Shown: positions 45,614 through 54,117, numbered from the stretch's first letter. The stretch: 64,000 bases of DNA from JAPYWM01 sp964489015 (GCA_964489015.1 CAZAXD010000001.1:124001-188000); one strand, 5' to 3'. The notes: generated by a model not told the origin, from the sequence alone. A program made the numbers and translations.

Positions 45614-46003
45614 ATGGATACGATAGGAGATTTTTTGACGCGGTTGCGTAACGCCTACCGGGCGAGACATCCCTATGTAGAAGTGCAGGCGTCGCGCACC
45701 CGAACGGCGATAGCTCAGATCCTGAAAGATCAGGGCTATGTGGCGGACTACCAGGTGCGCGAAGAGGGACCTAAGCGCTACCTTCGAGTCCTGCTGCGTT
45801 ATGGGCCTCGGGGACAAGCTGCGCTCAAGGCTGTCACCCGTTATAGTAAGCCCGGGCGTCGCCTGTATGCGCCAGCCGGTAAGCTGCCCGAAGTGGCCAA
45901 CGGTTTGGGTATTGCTATCATTTCTACCTCTCAAGGCATTATGACCGATAAAGAGGCCCGGATTCGGGGTATCGGTGGTGAAATCCTTTGTTTAGTCGAA
46001 TAG
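45614..46003 (+). CDS. rpsH: 30S ribosomal protein S8
   Basis: 129 residues, binds helix 21 of 16S rRNA and represses the spc operon in E. coli. DTIGDFLTRLRNAYRARHPYVEV and GLGIAIISTSQGIMTDKEARIRGIGGEILC. The open frame reaches back to 45566, but the ATG at 45614, 1 nt after rpsN, gives the family N-terminus. Confidence 0.97.
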   Translation: MDTIGDFLTRLRNAYRARHPYVEVQASRTRTAIAQILKDQGYVADYQVREEGPKRYLRVLLRYGPRGQAALKAVTRYSKPGRRLYAPAGKLPEVANGLGIAIISTSQGIMTDKEARIRGIGGEILCLVE

Positions 46004-46006
46004 CCT

Positions 46007-46570
46007 ATGTCTCGCATTGGAAAGTTACCTATACCTGTGCCGTCCACAGTCAAGGTGGACTGGACGCCGCCTCTCCTAAAAGTCAAAGGTCCAAAGGGCG
46101 AATTGGCGCTAACGTTGGGGCCCGGTTTCGATCTGCAGCAGGCCTCTAACGCGCTCCACGTGGTGCGTCCCTCCGATGAAAAACATCATAAAGCCCTGCA
46201 TGGTACCTACCGGGCATTGATTCACAACTTGATTCTGGGGGTTTCAGAAGGATTTACGCGGACGCTTGAGATCGTGGGGGTCGGTTATCGCGTGGAGAAG
46301 AAAGCCGAAAATCTTTTACTTTTTACCTTAGGCTACTCCCATGAGATTGCGGTGGTCTTGCCGCCAGGTCTCAAGGCCGAGGTGATTCAAGAACGCGGGC
46401 AAAACCTCCAACTCCAGCTTTCAGGCATAGACAAGCAGCTTGTCACGCAGATGGCCTCTGTGATTCGGGGCTTGCGTCCACCGGATCCTTACAAAGGCAA
46501 GGGGATACGTTATCAGGGCGAGGTGCTGAGCCTCCGTCAAGGTAAAGCCAAAGGCAAGGGCAAAAAGTAA
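46007..46570 (+). CDS. rplF: 50S ribosomal protein L6
   Basis: 187 residues of two repeated domains. MSRIGKLPIPVPSTVKV and the C-terminal signature RGLRPPDPYKGKGIRYQGEVL. A short Lys-rich tail follows. Confidence 0.98.
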   Translation: MSRIGKLPIPVPSTVKVDWTPPLLKVKGPKGELALTLGPGFDLQQASNALHVVRPSDEKHHKALHGTYRALIHNLILGVSEGFTRTLEIVGVGYRVEKKAENLLLFTLGYSHEIAVVLPPGLKAEVIQERGQNLQLQLSGIDKQLVTQMASVIRGLRPPDPYKGKGIRYQGEVLSLRQGKAKGKGKK

Positions 46571-46576
46571 TCGGTT

Positions 46577-46936
46577 ATGAACATCACTAAAAAGATTTTA
46601 CATAGGCTTCGGATCAAAAAACGAATTCGGAAAAAGGTTTCCGGTACGCCGGAGCGGCCGCGGCTCACCGTCTTTCGGAGTAATCGCTATGTCTATGCGC
46701 AGCTTATTGATGATGTGCATGGGCGCACTTTAGCGCAGGCTTCTTCTCGAGAAACGGCGATTGCGACCCAGAGCCTTTCTCGGATGGAAAAGAGTCGCGC
46801 CGTGGGGCAGCTCCTGGCTCAGCGTGCGCAGGAAAAGGGTATTACCCAGGTTGTCTTTGATCGAAATGGCTATAAATATCACGGGCACGTTTGGGAAATA
46901 GCCGAAGGCGCTCGGGCAAACGGTTTAGCATTTTAG
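46577..46936 (+). CDS. rplR: 50S ribosomal protein L18
   Basis: 119 residues, 5S rRNA binder. RIRKKVSGTPERPRLTVFRSNRYVYAQLIDD and GITQVVFDRNGYKYHGHVWEIAEGARANGL are typical. Confidence 0.97.
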   Translation: MNITKKILHRLRIKKRIRKKVSGTPERPRLTVFRSNRYVYAQLIDDVHGRTLAQASSRETAIATQSLSRMEKSRAVGQLLAQRAQEKGITQVVFDRNGYKYHGHVWEIAEGARANGLAF

Positions 46937-46938
46937 GT

Positions 46939-47484
46939 ATGGCAAAGCGTGTGACTTCTCGGGAGGTTTCGGCCTTGATAGATCGGTTAGTCGATCTAAA
47001 TCGAACGGCTAAAGTCGTCAAAGGTGGGCGTCGATTTGGCTTTGCGGCGCTCGTGGTAGTCGGTGATCAAAAGGGGATCGTCGGGTTTGGGTTAGGCAAG
47101 GCCAAAGAGGCTAATGACGCGATTCAGAAAGGCATCGATGCCGCGAAAAAGAACCTATATCGCGTGCCCCTTCGCAAAACGACGATTCCGCATACGGTCT
47201 CGGTCAAATACGAATCGACGCGCCTGATTCTCAAGCCAGCAGCGCCCGGTACGGGTCTCATTGCAGGGGGAGCCGTTCGGGCTGTACTCGAGGCCGCTGG
47301 CGTTAAAGACGTTTTGGCGAAAGTGATCGGCTCTTCTAATCCGCATAACGTCGTGCGCGCTACCATCAAAGCGCTCTTCCAGCTCGAAGACGCTGTGAGT
47401 GTGGCCCAGCGTCGTCAATTGCCGCTCAAGAAAGTATTCACAGGAAGCTATGAAGCCGCGAGTACGGATAACGCAAGTGCGTAG
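46939..47484 (+). CDS. rpsE: 30S ribosomal protein S5
   Basis: 181 residues, decoding-fidelity protein. VDLNRTAKVVKGGRRFGFAALVVVGDQKGIVGFGLGKA and GGAVRAVLEAAGVKDVLAKVIGSSNPHNVVRATIKAL. The frame extends back to 46891 inside rplR, but the ATG at 46939, 2 nt after the rplR stop, is right. Confidence 0.97.
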   Translation: MAKRVTSREVSALIDRLVDLNRTAKVVKGGRRFGFAALVVVGDQKGIVGFGLGKAKEANDAIQKGIDAAKKNLYRVPLRKTTIPHTVSVKYESTRLILKPAAPGTGLIAGGAVRAVLEAAGVKDVLAKVIGSSNPHNVVRATIKALFQLEDAVSVAQRRQLPLKKVFTGSYEAASTDNASA

Positions 47485-47632
47485 TGCGATAGGCTGCCCA
47501 CGGACTCAGAAGGCCACCCTTCGGGCCTTAGGGCTTCGCCATCGTCATCATACCATCGAAAAAGAAGTCGATAAGGCCATCTTAGGCATGTTACGGCGAG
47601 TCGTCCATTTAGTTAAAATCGAGCAAGTATGA
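47450..47632 (+). CDS. rpmD: 50S ribosomal protein L30
   Basis: 60 residues. VRITQVRSAIGCPRTQKATLRALGLRHRHHTIEKE is the family core. The ATG at 47450 overlaps the rpsE end by 35 nt; the frame's earlier start at 47399 would add residues unlike L30. Confidence 0.95.
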   Translation: MKPRVRITQVRSAIGCPRTQKATLRALGLRHRHHTIEKEVDKAILGMLRRVVHLVKIEQV

Positions 47633-48093
47633 GTCGCTTACTACATCAACTTCGGCCGGCGGCAGGAGCGACGCACGCCGAGAAGCGCCTCGGTCGGGGC
47701 GAAGGCAGCGGCCATGGAAAAACTTCCTCGCGCGGGCACAAGGGCGGTCAGTCGCGCTCTGGCTATCGTATCAAGCGCGGCTTTGAAGGCGGACAAATGC
47801 CTTATCAGCGCCGCATCCCTAAGTTTGGATTTCGGAATCCTTTCCGGGTAGCGTATGCCCCGCTGTCGTTGACGCGTATTAACCACCTTCTGGAAACCCA
47901 TGCCGATCTGACGCATATTACGCCGGATTGGCTGGTAACGCACCGAGTGGTTCGACCGGGCCTTCCTATTAAGGTATTAGGTAAGGCGCCTCTTGTGCGG
48001 GCGGTTACGATAGAAGCCCATCGCTTTAGTATGGGGGCCCGCCAAGCCATTGAATCCAGCGGCGGAAAAGCTGTATCTTTGAGCGGTTCATGA
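47629..48093 (+). CDS. rplO: 50S ribosomal protein L15
   Basis: 154 residues. Glycine-rich N-terminus KRLGRGEGSGHGKTSSRGHKGGQSRSG, then GFEGGQMPYQRRIPKFGF. Overlaps rpmD and secY by 4 nt. Confidence 0.97.
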   Translation: MSRLLHQLRPAAGATHAEKRLGRGEGSGHGKTSSRGHKGGQSRSGYRIKRGFEGGQMPYQRRIPKFGFRNPFRVAYAPLSLTRINHLLETHADLTHITPDWLVTHRVVRPGLPIKVLGKAPLVRAVTIEAHRFSMGARQAIESSGGKAVSLSGS

Positions 48094-49430
48094 GAGAGCT
48101 CATCCAGACCCTGCGGAATATCTTTAGTATTCCTGAGCTGCGGGAGCGTATCCTGTATACGCTATTCCTCTTAGCCATTTACCGCTTTGCTTCTTTCGTC
48201 ATCTTACCAGGGATTGATTCGCAGGTGTTGTCGGAGGAATTTGCCCGTACGCAAGGCATGGGAATCCTAGGGCTACTGAATGCCTTTGTGGGAGGGGCTT
48301 TTTCGCGAGGCGCCATCCTAGCCCTAGGTATCATGCCCTATATTTCCGCTTCGATTATTATCCAGCTCTTGACTGCAGCCCTGCCTAGCCTGCAAAAACT
48401 TCAAAAGGAAGGAGAGAGCGGCACGCGCAAGCTCAATCAGTATACTAAATTTTTGACCGTTGCTGTCGTGCTTGTGCAGGGCTCTGGCTATCTGGTGAAC
48501 CTCCGAACCCAGTATGCTCCGGCTATCACGATGTCAACGGGGCTTTTTACCGTTACAGCGCTGACGGCCATGCTGGCAGGCACCATGTTTTTAGTGTGGG
48601 TAGCGGACAAGATCACCGACAAAGGCATCGGCAATGGTAGCTCGATGATCATTGCGATAGGGATCGTGGCGGAACTGCCGCCGGCGCTCATGAACGAGCT
48701 TACGTCAAATGCGCCCATGGTCTTTTATATCGAGCTCCTAGCCCTTATGGTGGTGATTATGCTGGTGGTGCTGCTTCAGCAGGCCTCCCGGAAAATCCCC
48801 GTTCATTATGCCCGTCAGATGATGGGAGGGCGTTATCCTACGGGTATAGGGGGTGTGGCTTCGACGAGTCATATCCCGCTCAAGCTTATGTCCGCGGGTG
48901 TGATGCCGATCATCTTTGCCCAGTCTTTGATGTTTCTGCCGGCGACGATCGCGCAGTATTTCCCTGAGAGTGATTTCTGGCTGGCGACAGGCAGCTGGTT
49001 TGCCGATTATACCAGCATTCCATACAATATCTTGTTTATTGGGCTGATCGTGCTCTTTACCTATTTTTACACGGCTATTGTGATCAATCCTCGTGATATT
49101 GCTGAGCAGCTCAAGCGCGGCGGGGGCTACATTCCTGGCATCAAACCAGGAAAGCCCACGGCAGATTACATAGACACGGTTTTGACGCGGATTACATTAC
49201 CCGGTTCGTTAGCGCTGGCCGGTATTGCGATTTTGCCGGCCCTAGTGCGCTCGCTAGGGGTGTCTAATCAGTTCGCACAATTTTTTGGAGGTACTACCAT
49301 TTTGATTATGATAGGGGTTGTCCTGGATACGCTTCAGCAGATCGAGAGCTTTATGCTCATGCGTCACTACGAGGGGCTTATGAAGACAGGGCGTATCCGA
49401 GGGCGTGCGGCGATTAGAGGGGCTGTATGA
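48090..49430 (+). CDS. secY: Preprotein translocase subunit SecY
   Basis: 446-residue inner-membrane channel with about ten hydrophobic segments. Signature blocks: ALGIMPYISASIIIQLLTAALPSLQKLQKEGESG, a plug region near YRFASFVILPGIDSQ, and the cytosolic loop IVINPRDIAEQLKRGGGYIPGIKPGKPTADYI. Exports signal-peptide proteins such as the T9SS cargo here. Overlaps rplO and map by 4 nt. Confidence 0.98.
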   Translation: MRELIQTLRNIFSIPELRERILYTLFLLAIYRFASFVILPGIDSQVLSEEFARTQGMGILGLLNAFVGGAFSRGAILALGIMPYISASIIIQLLTAALPSLQKLQKEGESGTRKLNQYTKFLTVAVVLVQGSGYLVNLRTQYAPAITMSTGLFTVTALTAMLAGTMFLVWVADKITDKGIGNGSSMIIAIGIVAELPPALMNELTSNAPMVFYIELLALMVVIMLVVLLQQASRKIPVHYARQMMGGRYPTGIGGVASTSHIPLKLMSAGVMPIIFAQSLMFLPATIAQYFPESDFWLATGSWFADYTSIPYNILFIGLIVLFTYFYTAIVINPRDIAEQLKRGGGYIPGIKPGKPTADYIDTVLTRITLPGSLALAGIAILPALVRSLGVSNQFAQFFGGTTILIMIGVVLDTLQQIESFMLMRHYEGLMKTGRIRGRAAIRGAV

Positions 49431-50242
49431 GGGTAGAAGAGTGGCCTATTTACGGTGAGACGGAGGTGGCTAAGATCGCAGCGGCCGCAGATATTCTCAG
49501 CCGATTATTTGGTCACCTGGCTCCCCATGTGCGTCCGGGGGTATCAACCCTCGAGCTAGATCAGATGGCAGAAGCGTTTATTCGACGAGAGGGCGCATAC
49601 CCCGCCTTCAAGGGCTATCATCCACCTTTTGGCCATGAGCCCTATCCCTATACCCTTTGCATCTCTATCGACCATGAAGTCGTACATGGTTTGCCGGCTC
49701 CGGATAAGGTCCTTAGGCCGGGACAGATCGTTTCGATTGATTGTGGGGTAAACCTAGAAGGATTTCATGCGGATATGGCGTACACGTTTGGGGTGGGTAT
49801 GATTAGTCCCTTGGCTACCCGTCTGCTAGCAGTGACCCAAGAGGCGCTATGGCGTGGGATTGCAGAGGCGAAAGCAGGGGCTTATGTGGGGGATATTGGT
49901 TACACCATCTCGACATTTGTAAAAAACTATACCTTTGCCGTGGCTGAAAGCTTAACTGGACACGGTTTGGGACGCGCTATGCATATGCCACCGGACATCC
50001 CTAATGTAGGCAAGCCTCGTCGTGGTCCTCGCCTAGTGGAAGGGCTGGTCATCGCTATTGAACCCATGGTGCATACCGGCAAAAAGTACATTCGCCAGGC
50101 GGCGGATGGTTGGACTATCGAGACAGAGGACCGCTCGCTGGCCGCGCATTTTGAGCATACCCTTGTCGTCCGAAAAGACAAGCCTCAGGTGCTCACCTCC
50201 TTCGAACCCATCCAAAGAGCCCTCGCGTATGTCGAAAGATGA
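49427..50242 (+). CDS. map: Methionine aminopeptidase, type I
   Basis: 271 residues. Removes N-terminal formyl-free Met. Metal ligands Asp105, Asp116, His179, Glu212 and Glu243 and substrate-side His87 are all in place (SIDCGVNLEGFHADMAYTFGVG, TGHGLGR, IAIEPM, HFEHTLVV). Its end overlaps infA by 14 nt. Confidence 0.97.
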   Translation: MRVEEWPIYGETEVAKIAAAADILSRLFGHLAPHVRPGVSTLELDQMAEAFIRREGAYPAFKGYHPPFGHEPYPYTLCISIDHEVVHGLPAPDKVLRPGQIVSIDCGVNLEGFHADMAYTFGVGMISPLATRLLAVTQEALWRGIAEAKAGAYVGDIGYTISTFVKNYTFAVAESLTGHGLGRAMHMPPDIPNVGKPRRGPRLVEGLVIAIEPMVHTGKKYIRQAADGWTIETEDRSLAAHFEHTLVVRKDKPQVLTSFEPIQRALAYVER

Positions 50243-50447
50243 TTTTATTCGGATGGACGGCAAGATCACAGAAGCGTTGCCCAACGCTATGTTTCGCGTG
50301 GAGCTGGAGAATGGTCATCAGGTCCTAGCGCACTTATCGGGTAAAATGCGCAAGTACTTCATCCGTATCTTTCCAGGTGATCGGGTGACCGTGGAAATCT
50401 CGCCTTATGACCTCAGTAAAGGCCGTATCATTTATCGCTATAAATAG
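50229..50447 (+). CDS. infA: Translation initiation factor IF-1
   Basis: 72-residue OB-fold factor of the A site. GKITEALPNAMFRVELENGHQVLAHLSGKMRKYFIRI and GDRVTVEISPYDLSKGRIIYRYK are diagnostic. The frame is open upstream to 50058; the ATG at 50229 gives the exact family length. Confidence 0.97.
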   Translation: MSKDDFIRMDGKITEALPNAMFRVELENGHQVLAHLSGKMRKYFIRIFPGDRVTVEISPYDLSKGRIIYRYK

Positions 50448-50456
50448 AATCAGACT

Positions 50457-50573
50457 ATGAAGGTAAAGACTTCTGTACGTAAGCGGACGCCAGACTGCAT
50501 CGTCGTTAGACGAAAAGGGCGCGTCTATATTATCAGCAAGAAAAACCCGAAACACAAACAAAGACAAGGTTAG
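50457..50573 (+). CDS. rpmJ: 50S ribosomal protein L36
   Basis: 38 residues: MKVKTSVRKRTPDC then VVRRKGRVYIISKKNPKHKQRQG. One cysteine and one histidine remain, so it is the zinc-free type usual in Bacteroidota. TAG at 50571-50573, one base before rpsM. Confidence 0.95.
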   Translation: MKVKTSVRKRTPDCIVVRRKGRVYIISKKNPKHKQRQG

Positions 50574-50574
50574 C

Positions 50575-50955
50575 ATGGCACGGGTAGCAGGTGTGGATTT
50601 ACCACGGAATAAGCCGGGCTTTATTGCGCTGCGCTATATTTATGGTATAGGGCGTAGTAATGCTTGGGAGGTGCTGGCAGAAGCGGGGATCGACCCGCGT
50701 AAGCGCGTTTCGGCTTGGACCGAAGACGAAGTCGCTCGGTTGCGAACTGTCCTCGAGCAGAAATATACCGTAGAAGGGCAGCTGAGGACGGAAGTGCAAA
50801 TGAATATTAGGCGCCTCATCGAGATTGGGTGTTATCGGGGCCTTCGTCACAAATCGGGGCTTCCAGTCCGAGGCCAAAGGACTCGTACAAACGCCCGAAC
50901 CCGAAAAGGGCGTCGAAAAACTGTCGCTGGTAAGAAAAAAGCTCCACGTAAATAA
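50575..50955 (+). CDS. rpsM: 30S ribosomal protein S13
   Basis: 126 residues, head protein contacting the P-site tRNA. RVAGVDLPRNKPGFIALRYIYGIGRSNAWEVL, LRHKSGLPVRGQRTRTNARTRKG and a basic tail. Confidence 0.98.
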   Translation: MARVAGVDLPRNKPGFIALRYIYGIGRSNAWEVLAEAGIDPRKRVSAWTEDEVARLRTVLEQKYTVEGQLRTEVQMNIRRLIEIGCYRGLRHKSGLPVRGQRTRTNARTRKGRRKTVAGKKKAPRK

Positions 50956-50958
50956 CCT

Positions 50959-51351
50959 ATGATGGCCGTTTCTAAAGAAACCACTCGTCGTAAAAAGATT
51001 CGTGTCGCACCGGAAGGGCGAGTGTACGTTCAAGCTACGTTTAATAATATCATTATTACGTTTACCGATACAGCGGGGAATGTGATCGCCTGGAGCTCGG
51101 CAGGAAAAGTCGGCTTTCGAGGCGCCAAGAAAAATACGCCTTATGCGGGGCAGGTGGCAGCCCAAGATGCGGCTAAAGTCGCTTACGAAGCAGGGCTGCG
51201 CACGGTAGACGCTTTCCTAAAAGGTACGGGGGCTGGCCGCGAGGCCGCATTACGGGCGATCGACAGCCTTGGCATTCAAGTTCGGGCGATCCAAGACATT
51301 ACGCCGATTCCGCACAACGGCTGCCGCCCGCCTAAACCTCGAAGAGTCTAA
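50959..51351 (+). CDS. rpsK: 30S ribosomal protein S11
   Basis: 130 residues, platform protein. VYVQATFNNIIITFTDTAGNVIAWSSAGKVGFRGAKKNTPYAGQ and DITPIPHNGCRPPKPRRV. Begins MMAVS, so initiation may use the second Met at 50962. Confidence 0.98.
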   Translation: MMAVSKETTRRKKIRVAPEGRVYVQATFNNIIITFTDTAGNVIAWSSAGKVGFRGAKKNTPYAGQVAAQDAAKVAYEAGLRTVDAFLKGTGAGREAALRAIDSLGIQVRAIQDITPIPHNGCRPPKPRRV

Positions 51352-51355
51352 GCCT

Positions 51356-51958
51356 ATGGCACGCTATACAGGACCTCGACAAAAGATTGCACGGCGGTAT
51401 CGAGAACCGCTCTTTGGTCCCTCTCGGGCCCTCAGTCGCAAGAATTATCCACCCGGTCAGCATGGCCGTTTTAAGCGCGGTAAGCTAAGTGAATACGGGA
51501 TTCAACTGATGGAAAAGCAGAAAGCTAAGTTTATTTACGGTTTGCTCGAGCGGCAGTTTCGGCGGTTCTTTGCCATCGCTTCTCGCATGAAGGGCAATAC
51601 GGGTGAAAACCTTTTGCAGCTGCTGGAGCGACGCCTTGACAATGTGGTGTATCGCCTGGGCTTTGCTCGCACGCGTCCGATGGCTCGTCAGCTTGTTTCC
51701 CACGGCCATATTCTTGTGAATGGTCGCCCCGTCACCATCCCGTCTTTCCTAGTCAAGCCCGGCACGGTGATAACCCTGGCACCCAAAGCCCGTGAGGTGG
51801 AGGCCTTGCGTAAGGTCTGGGAAGATAGTCGTAGCCAACACGCTTGGCTTGAAGTACGCAAGCCAGACTTTAGCGGGATATTTCTCTATGTGCCCGCTCG
51901 GGCTGAAATACCAGAAAATATTCAAGAACGTCTCATCGTCGAGCTATACTCGAAATAA
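51356..51958 (+). CDS. rpsD: 30S ribosomal protein S4
   Basis: 200 residues, 5' domain assembly protein. KNYPPGQHG, S4 RNA-binding domain RRLDNVVYRLGFARTRPMARQLVSHGHILVNGR. The start is the ATG at 51356, 4 nt after the rpsK stop; the frame's earlier start lies inside rpsK. Confidence 0.98.
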   Translation: MARYTGPRQKIARRYREPLFGPSRALSRKNYPPGQHGRFKRGKLSEYGIQLMEKQKAKFIYGLLERQFRRFFAIASRMKGNTGENLLQLLERRLDNVVYRLGFARTRPMARQLVSHGHILVNGRPVTIPSFLVKPGTVITLAPKAREVEALRKVWEDSRSQHAWLEVRKPDFSGIFLYVPARAEIPENIQERLIVELYSK

Positions 51959-51961
51959 CCT

Positions 51962-52966
51962 ATGGCGAAGCTCTTATCCGCACCGATTGTTTTACCGCAA
52001 GGCGTCGAAGTCGTTTCTGAGACGCCCTACTTGAGTAGGTATGTGTTTCGACCCTTGGAGGCTGGGTATGGTGCTACGATTGGCAATGCCCTGAGGCGGG
52101 TACTTCTCTCCTCGATAGAAGGGTATGCCATTGTATCCCTCAAAGTGCCTGGTGTCCTGCATGAGTTTAGTACGATCCCCGGTGTCATTGAGGATGTGGT
52201 GGATATCGTGCTCAATCTCAAGCAGGTAGCGCTGCGGCCGCGTCACGAAAAAGCAGCTACGCGCCTCTTTCTGGAAATAAAAGGGCTTTCTGTCTTTACA
52301 GCGGGTGACATCGCTAATCAAGCGCCTGACTATGAAGTAGCTAACCCCGATCTCGTGATCATGCACCTGGATCCAGATGCCCGTGTCCAGATGGAGCTCC
52401 AAGTGGCGCGCGGCCGGGGATATCACTTGGCAGAGGAGAATAAACAAATCCTCCGCGATACACTCGAGCCCCATGAGATTGTGCTTGATACGAGCTTTTC
52501 GCCGGTGCTGCGGGTGGTACCTCGGGTAGAGACCATGCTCTATGAAGGGCGTGCCGACTACGAACAGCTCTTTTTGGAGATCGAAACCAAGGGGACGATT
52601 GCGCCCAGAAAAGCCTTGGCGGAAGCCGTGGATATCTTACTAGCCCACTTCAACCGGTTTGGAGACAGGGGGTCCCGTGCGGGTTTGGCTTCCGAGCCTC
52701 ACATCCAGTCGGTGGCCGATTTTTTGGCGTTGTCCCTCGAAGACTCGCCTTTGGCGAGCGTCCTGGATGCGGCGACTACTCGTGCCTTCTATAGTAAGGG
52801 GATTCGGCGCGTGATAGATCTCGTGGCCCTTTCCCCCAAGGAGATAGAGAAGTTTTATCCTCGTATCGGCAAAAAGACCCTGGAAGATATCCAGCGCATC
52901 ATCGGGGATCGCAGCCTCAAGCTCGGTATGGATGTATCTAATTATCGAAACCTCATTCCTTCGTAG
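51962..52966 (+). CDS. rpoA: RNA polymerase alpha subunit
   Basis: 334 residues. Dimerisation domain with LEAGYGATIGNALRRVLLSSIEGYA and EDVVDIVLNLKQV, and a C-terminal DNA/activator-binding domain (IDLVALSPKEIEKFYPRIGKKTLEDI). The C-terminal domain has diverged from the classic LGLS-R-EN pattern but keeps a helix-hairpin-helix shape. Confidence 0.97.
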   Translation: MAKLLSAPIVLPQGVEVVSETPYLSRYVFRPLEAGYGATIGNALRRVLLSSIEGYAIVSLKVPGVLHEFSTIPGVIEDVVDIVLNLKQVALRPRHEKAATRLFLEIKGLSVFTAGDIANQAPDYEVANPDLVIMHLDPDARVQMELQVARGRGYHLAEENKQILRDTLEPHEIVLDTSFSPVLRVVPRVETMLYEGRADYEQLFLEIETKGTIAPRKALAEAVDILLAHFNRFGDRGSRAGLASEPHIQSVADFLALSLEDSPLASVLDAATTRAFYSKGIRRVIDLVALSPKEIEKFYPRIGKKTLEDIQRIIGDRSLKLGMDVSNYRNLIPS

Positions 52967-52968
52967 TT

Positions 52969-53391
52969 ATGCGGCACGGTGACAAAGTCAATAACTTAGG
53001 GCGCAAAAAAGCACATCGCAAAGCCCTCCTACGTAATTTAGCCCTCTCTTTGATTCAGCACAAGCGACTGATTACGACGGTGGCGAAGGCGAAGGCCTTA
53101 CGTCGGTTCATAGAACCGCTGCTGACCCGGGCTAAGCAAGACACCCTCACGAATAGGCGGGTTCTCTTCTCGTATCTGCACCATAAGCAGGCCATCAAGG
53201 AGCTCTATAGCACGATAGGGCCGGCTATTTTGGATCGGCCAGGTGGGTATACCCGTGTGCTCAAGCTAGGCTTTCGACAAGGGGATGGCGCAGAAATGGC
53301 TTTGATAGAATTGGTAGACTTCAATCCTTTCTTGGGCCAGGAATCGCTTTCGCGTACCAAGAGCTCAGCGCGGCGCCGCCGGAATGCCTAA
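52969..53391 (+). CDS. rplQ: 50S ribosomal protein L17
   Basis: 140 residues. MRHGDKVNNLGRKKAHRKALLRNLALSLI and GGYTRVLKLGFRQGDGAEMALIELVDF. Last protein gene of the operon; tRNA-Thr follows after 11 bp. Confidence 0.97.
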   Translation: MRHGDKVNNLGRKKAHRKALLRNLALSLIQHKRLITTVAKAKALRRFIEPLLTRAKQDTLTNRRVLFSYLHHKQAIKELYSTIGPAILDRPGGYTRVLKLGFRQGDGAEMALIELVDFNPFLGQESLSRTKSSARRRRNA

Positions 53392-53402
53392 TTTGACTTT
53401 AG

Positions 53403-53474
53403 GCCCCCTTAGCTCAGCGGTAGAGCAGCTGATTTGTAATCAGCAGGTCGGCGGTTCGAATCCGTCAGGGGGCT
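53403..53474 (+). tRNA. tRNA-Thr (anticodon TGT)
   Basis: A 72-nt cloverleaf. The acceptor stem GCCCCCT pairs with AGGGGGC. The D arm is GCTC-loop-GAGC. The anticodon arm GCTGA-TTTGTAA-TCAGC carries TGT, and the T arm has TTCGAAT. CCA is not encoded. It lies 11 bp after rplQ, so it is probably co-transcribed, and the next ORF begins 1 nt after it. Confidence 0.97.
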
Positions 53475-53475
53475 C

Positions 53476-54117
53476 TTGCTGTTTTTGCAACTTACTACTG
53501 CTAGCTGGTACACCTATCGCTTGCTTTACGGTTTTCCTTCCGGCTTAGGGTTGCAGGGCATTCTCCACCACCGGCAGATAGCGGGAAAGCCGGCTCTGTC
53601 CTTTCTGGCAGGTGCGCTGGAATACCACTGGAGCCACTTCTATCTACACCTAAGTTCGCGTCTAGAGCAGGGTTTTGTGCGTGGCCGACCGAATGGCTGG
53701 CAAAGTCGAGTATTTGGGATGGTTTTCTGGCGTCAATCCTCTGCCCAGATTCTAACGGAACTGCGCCTGAGGTATGAGTATTTTTGGGATTGGGATGGTT
53801 TTTTCTCGGCGCATCAGCGCCTGCGCCCTGCTTTATTTATCAGCCATACTACCTGGCGTAGGATTCACCTGCAGTGTCAGATAGAGCCGATGTACTGGCT
53901 TAGCCATCGATGTTATGCCCCGTGGACAGTCAATCAGTGGCGGTTTTTTGGGATGGGGACCCTGCGGGGTGCCCGCTGGACGCTGCGGGCCGGTCCGGCT
54001 CTTTTTTATCAGGTGCAGCCGCGTGAAACGCAGCTTGTCCTAGTCCTAGAACTCCAATCCCGTATAAAGAAGCCCACCGCCAAAAGTATTTCCCCACCAG
54101 ATCAAACTCTACATTGA
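53476..54117 (+). CDS. Unrecognised protein, possible outer-membrane beta-barrel
   Basis: 213 residues rich in Trp, Tyr, Arg and alternating hydrophobic/polar stretches (LHLSSRLEQGFVRG, TELRLRYEYFWDW, LQCQIEPMYWLSHR, LVLVLELQSRI). It looks like a small outer-membrane barrel of the DUF2490 kind, but I do not recognise it firmly. The only start near the conserved-looking part is TTG at 53476, 1 nt after the tRNA-Thr. A full signal peptide is missing, so the N-terminus may be truncated. The last 188 bases overlap ribE on the other strand. Confidence 0.55.
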   Translation: MLFLQLTTASWYTYRLLYGFPSGLGLQGILHHRQIAGKPALSFLAGALEYHWSHFYLHLSSRLEQGFVRGRPNGWQSRVFGMVFWRQSSAQILTELRLRYEYFWDWDGFFSAHQRLRPALFISHTTWRRIHLQCQIEPMYWLSHRCYAPWTVNQWRFFGMGTLRGARWTLRAGPALFYQVQPRETQLVLVLELQSRIKKPTAKSISPPDQTLH

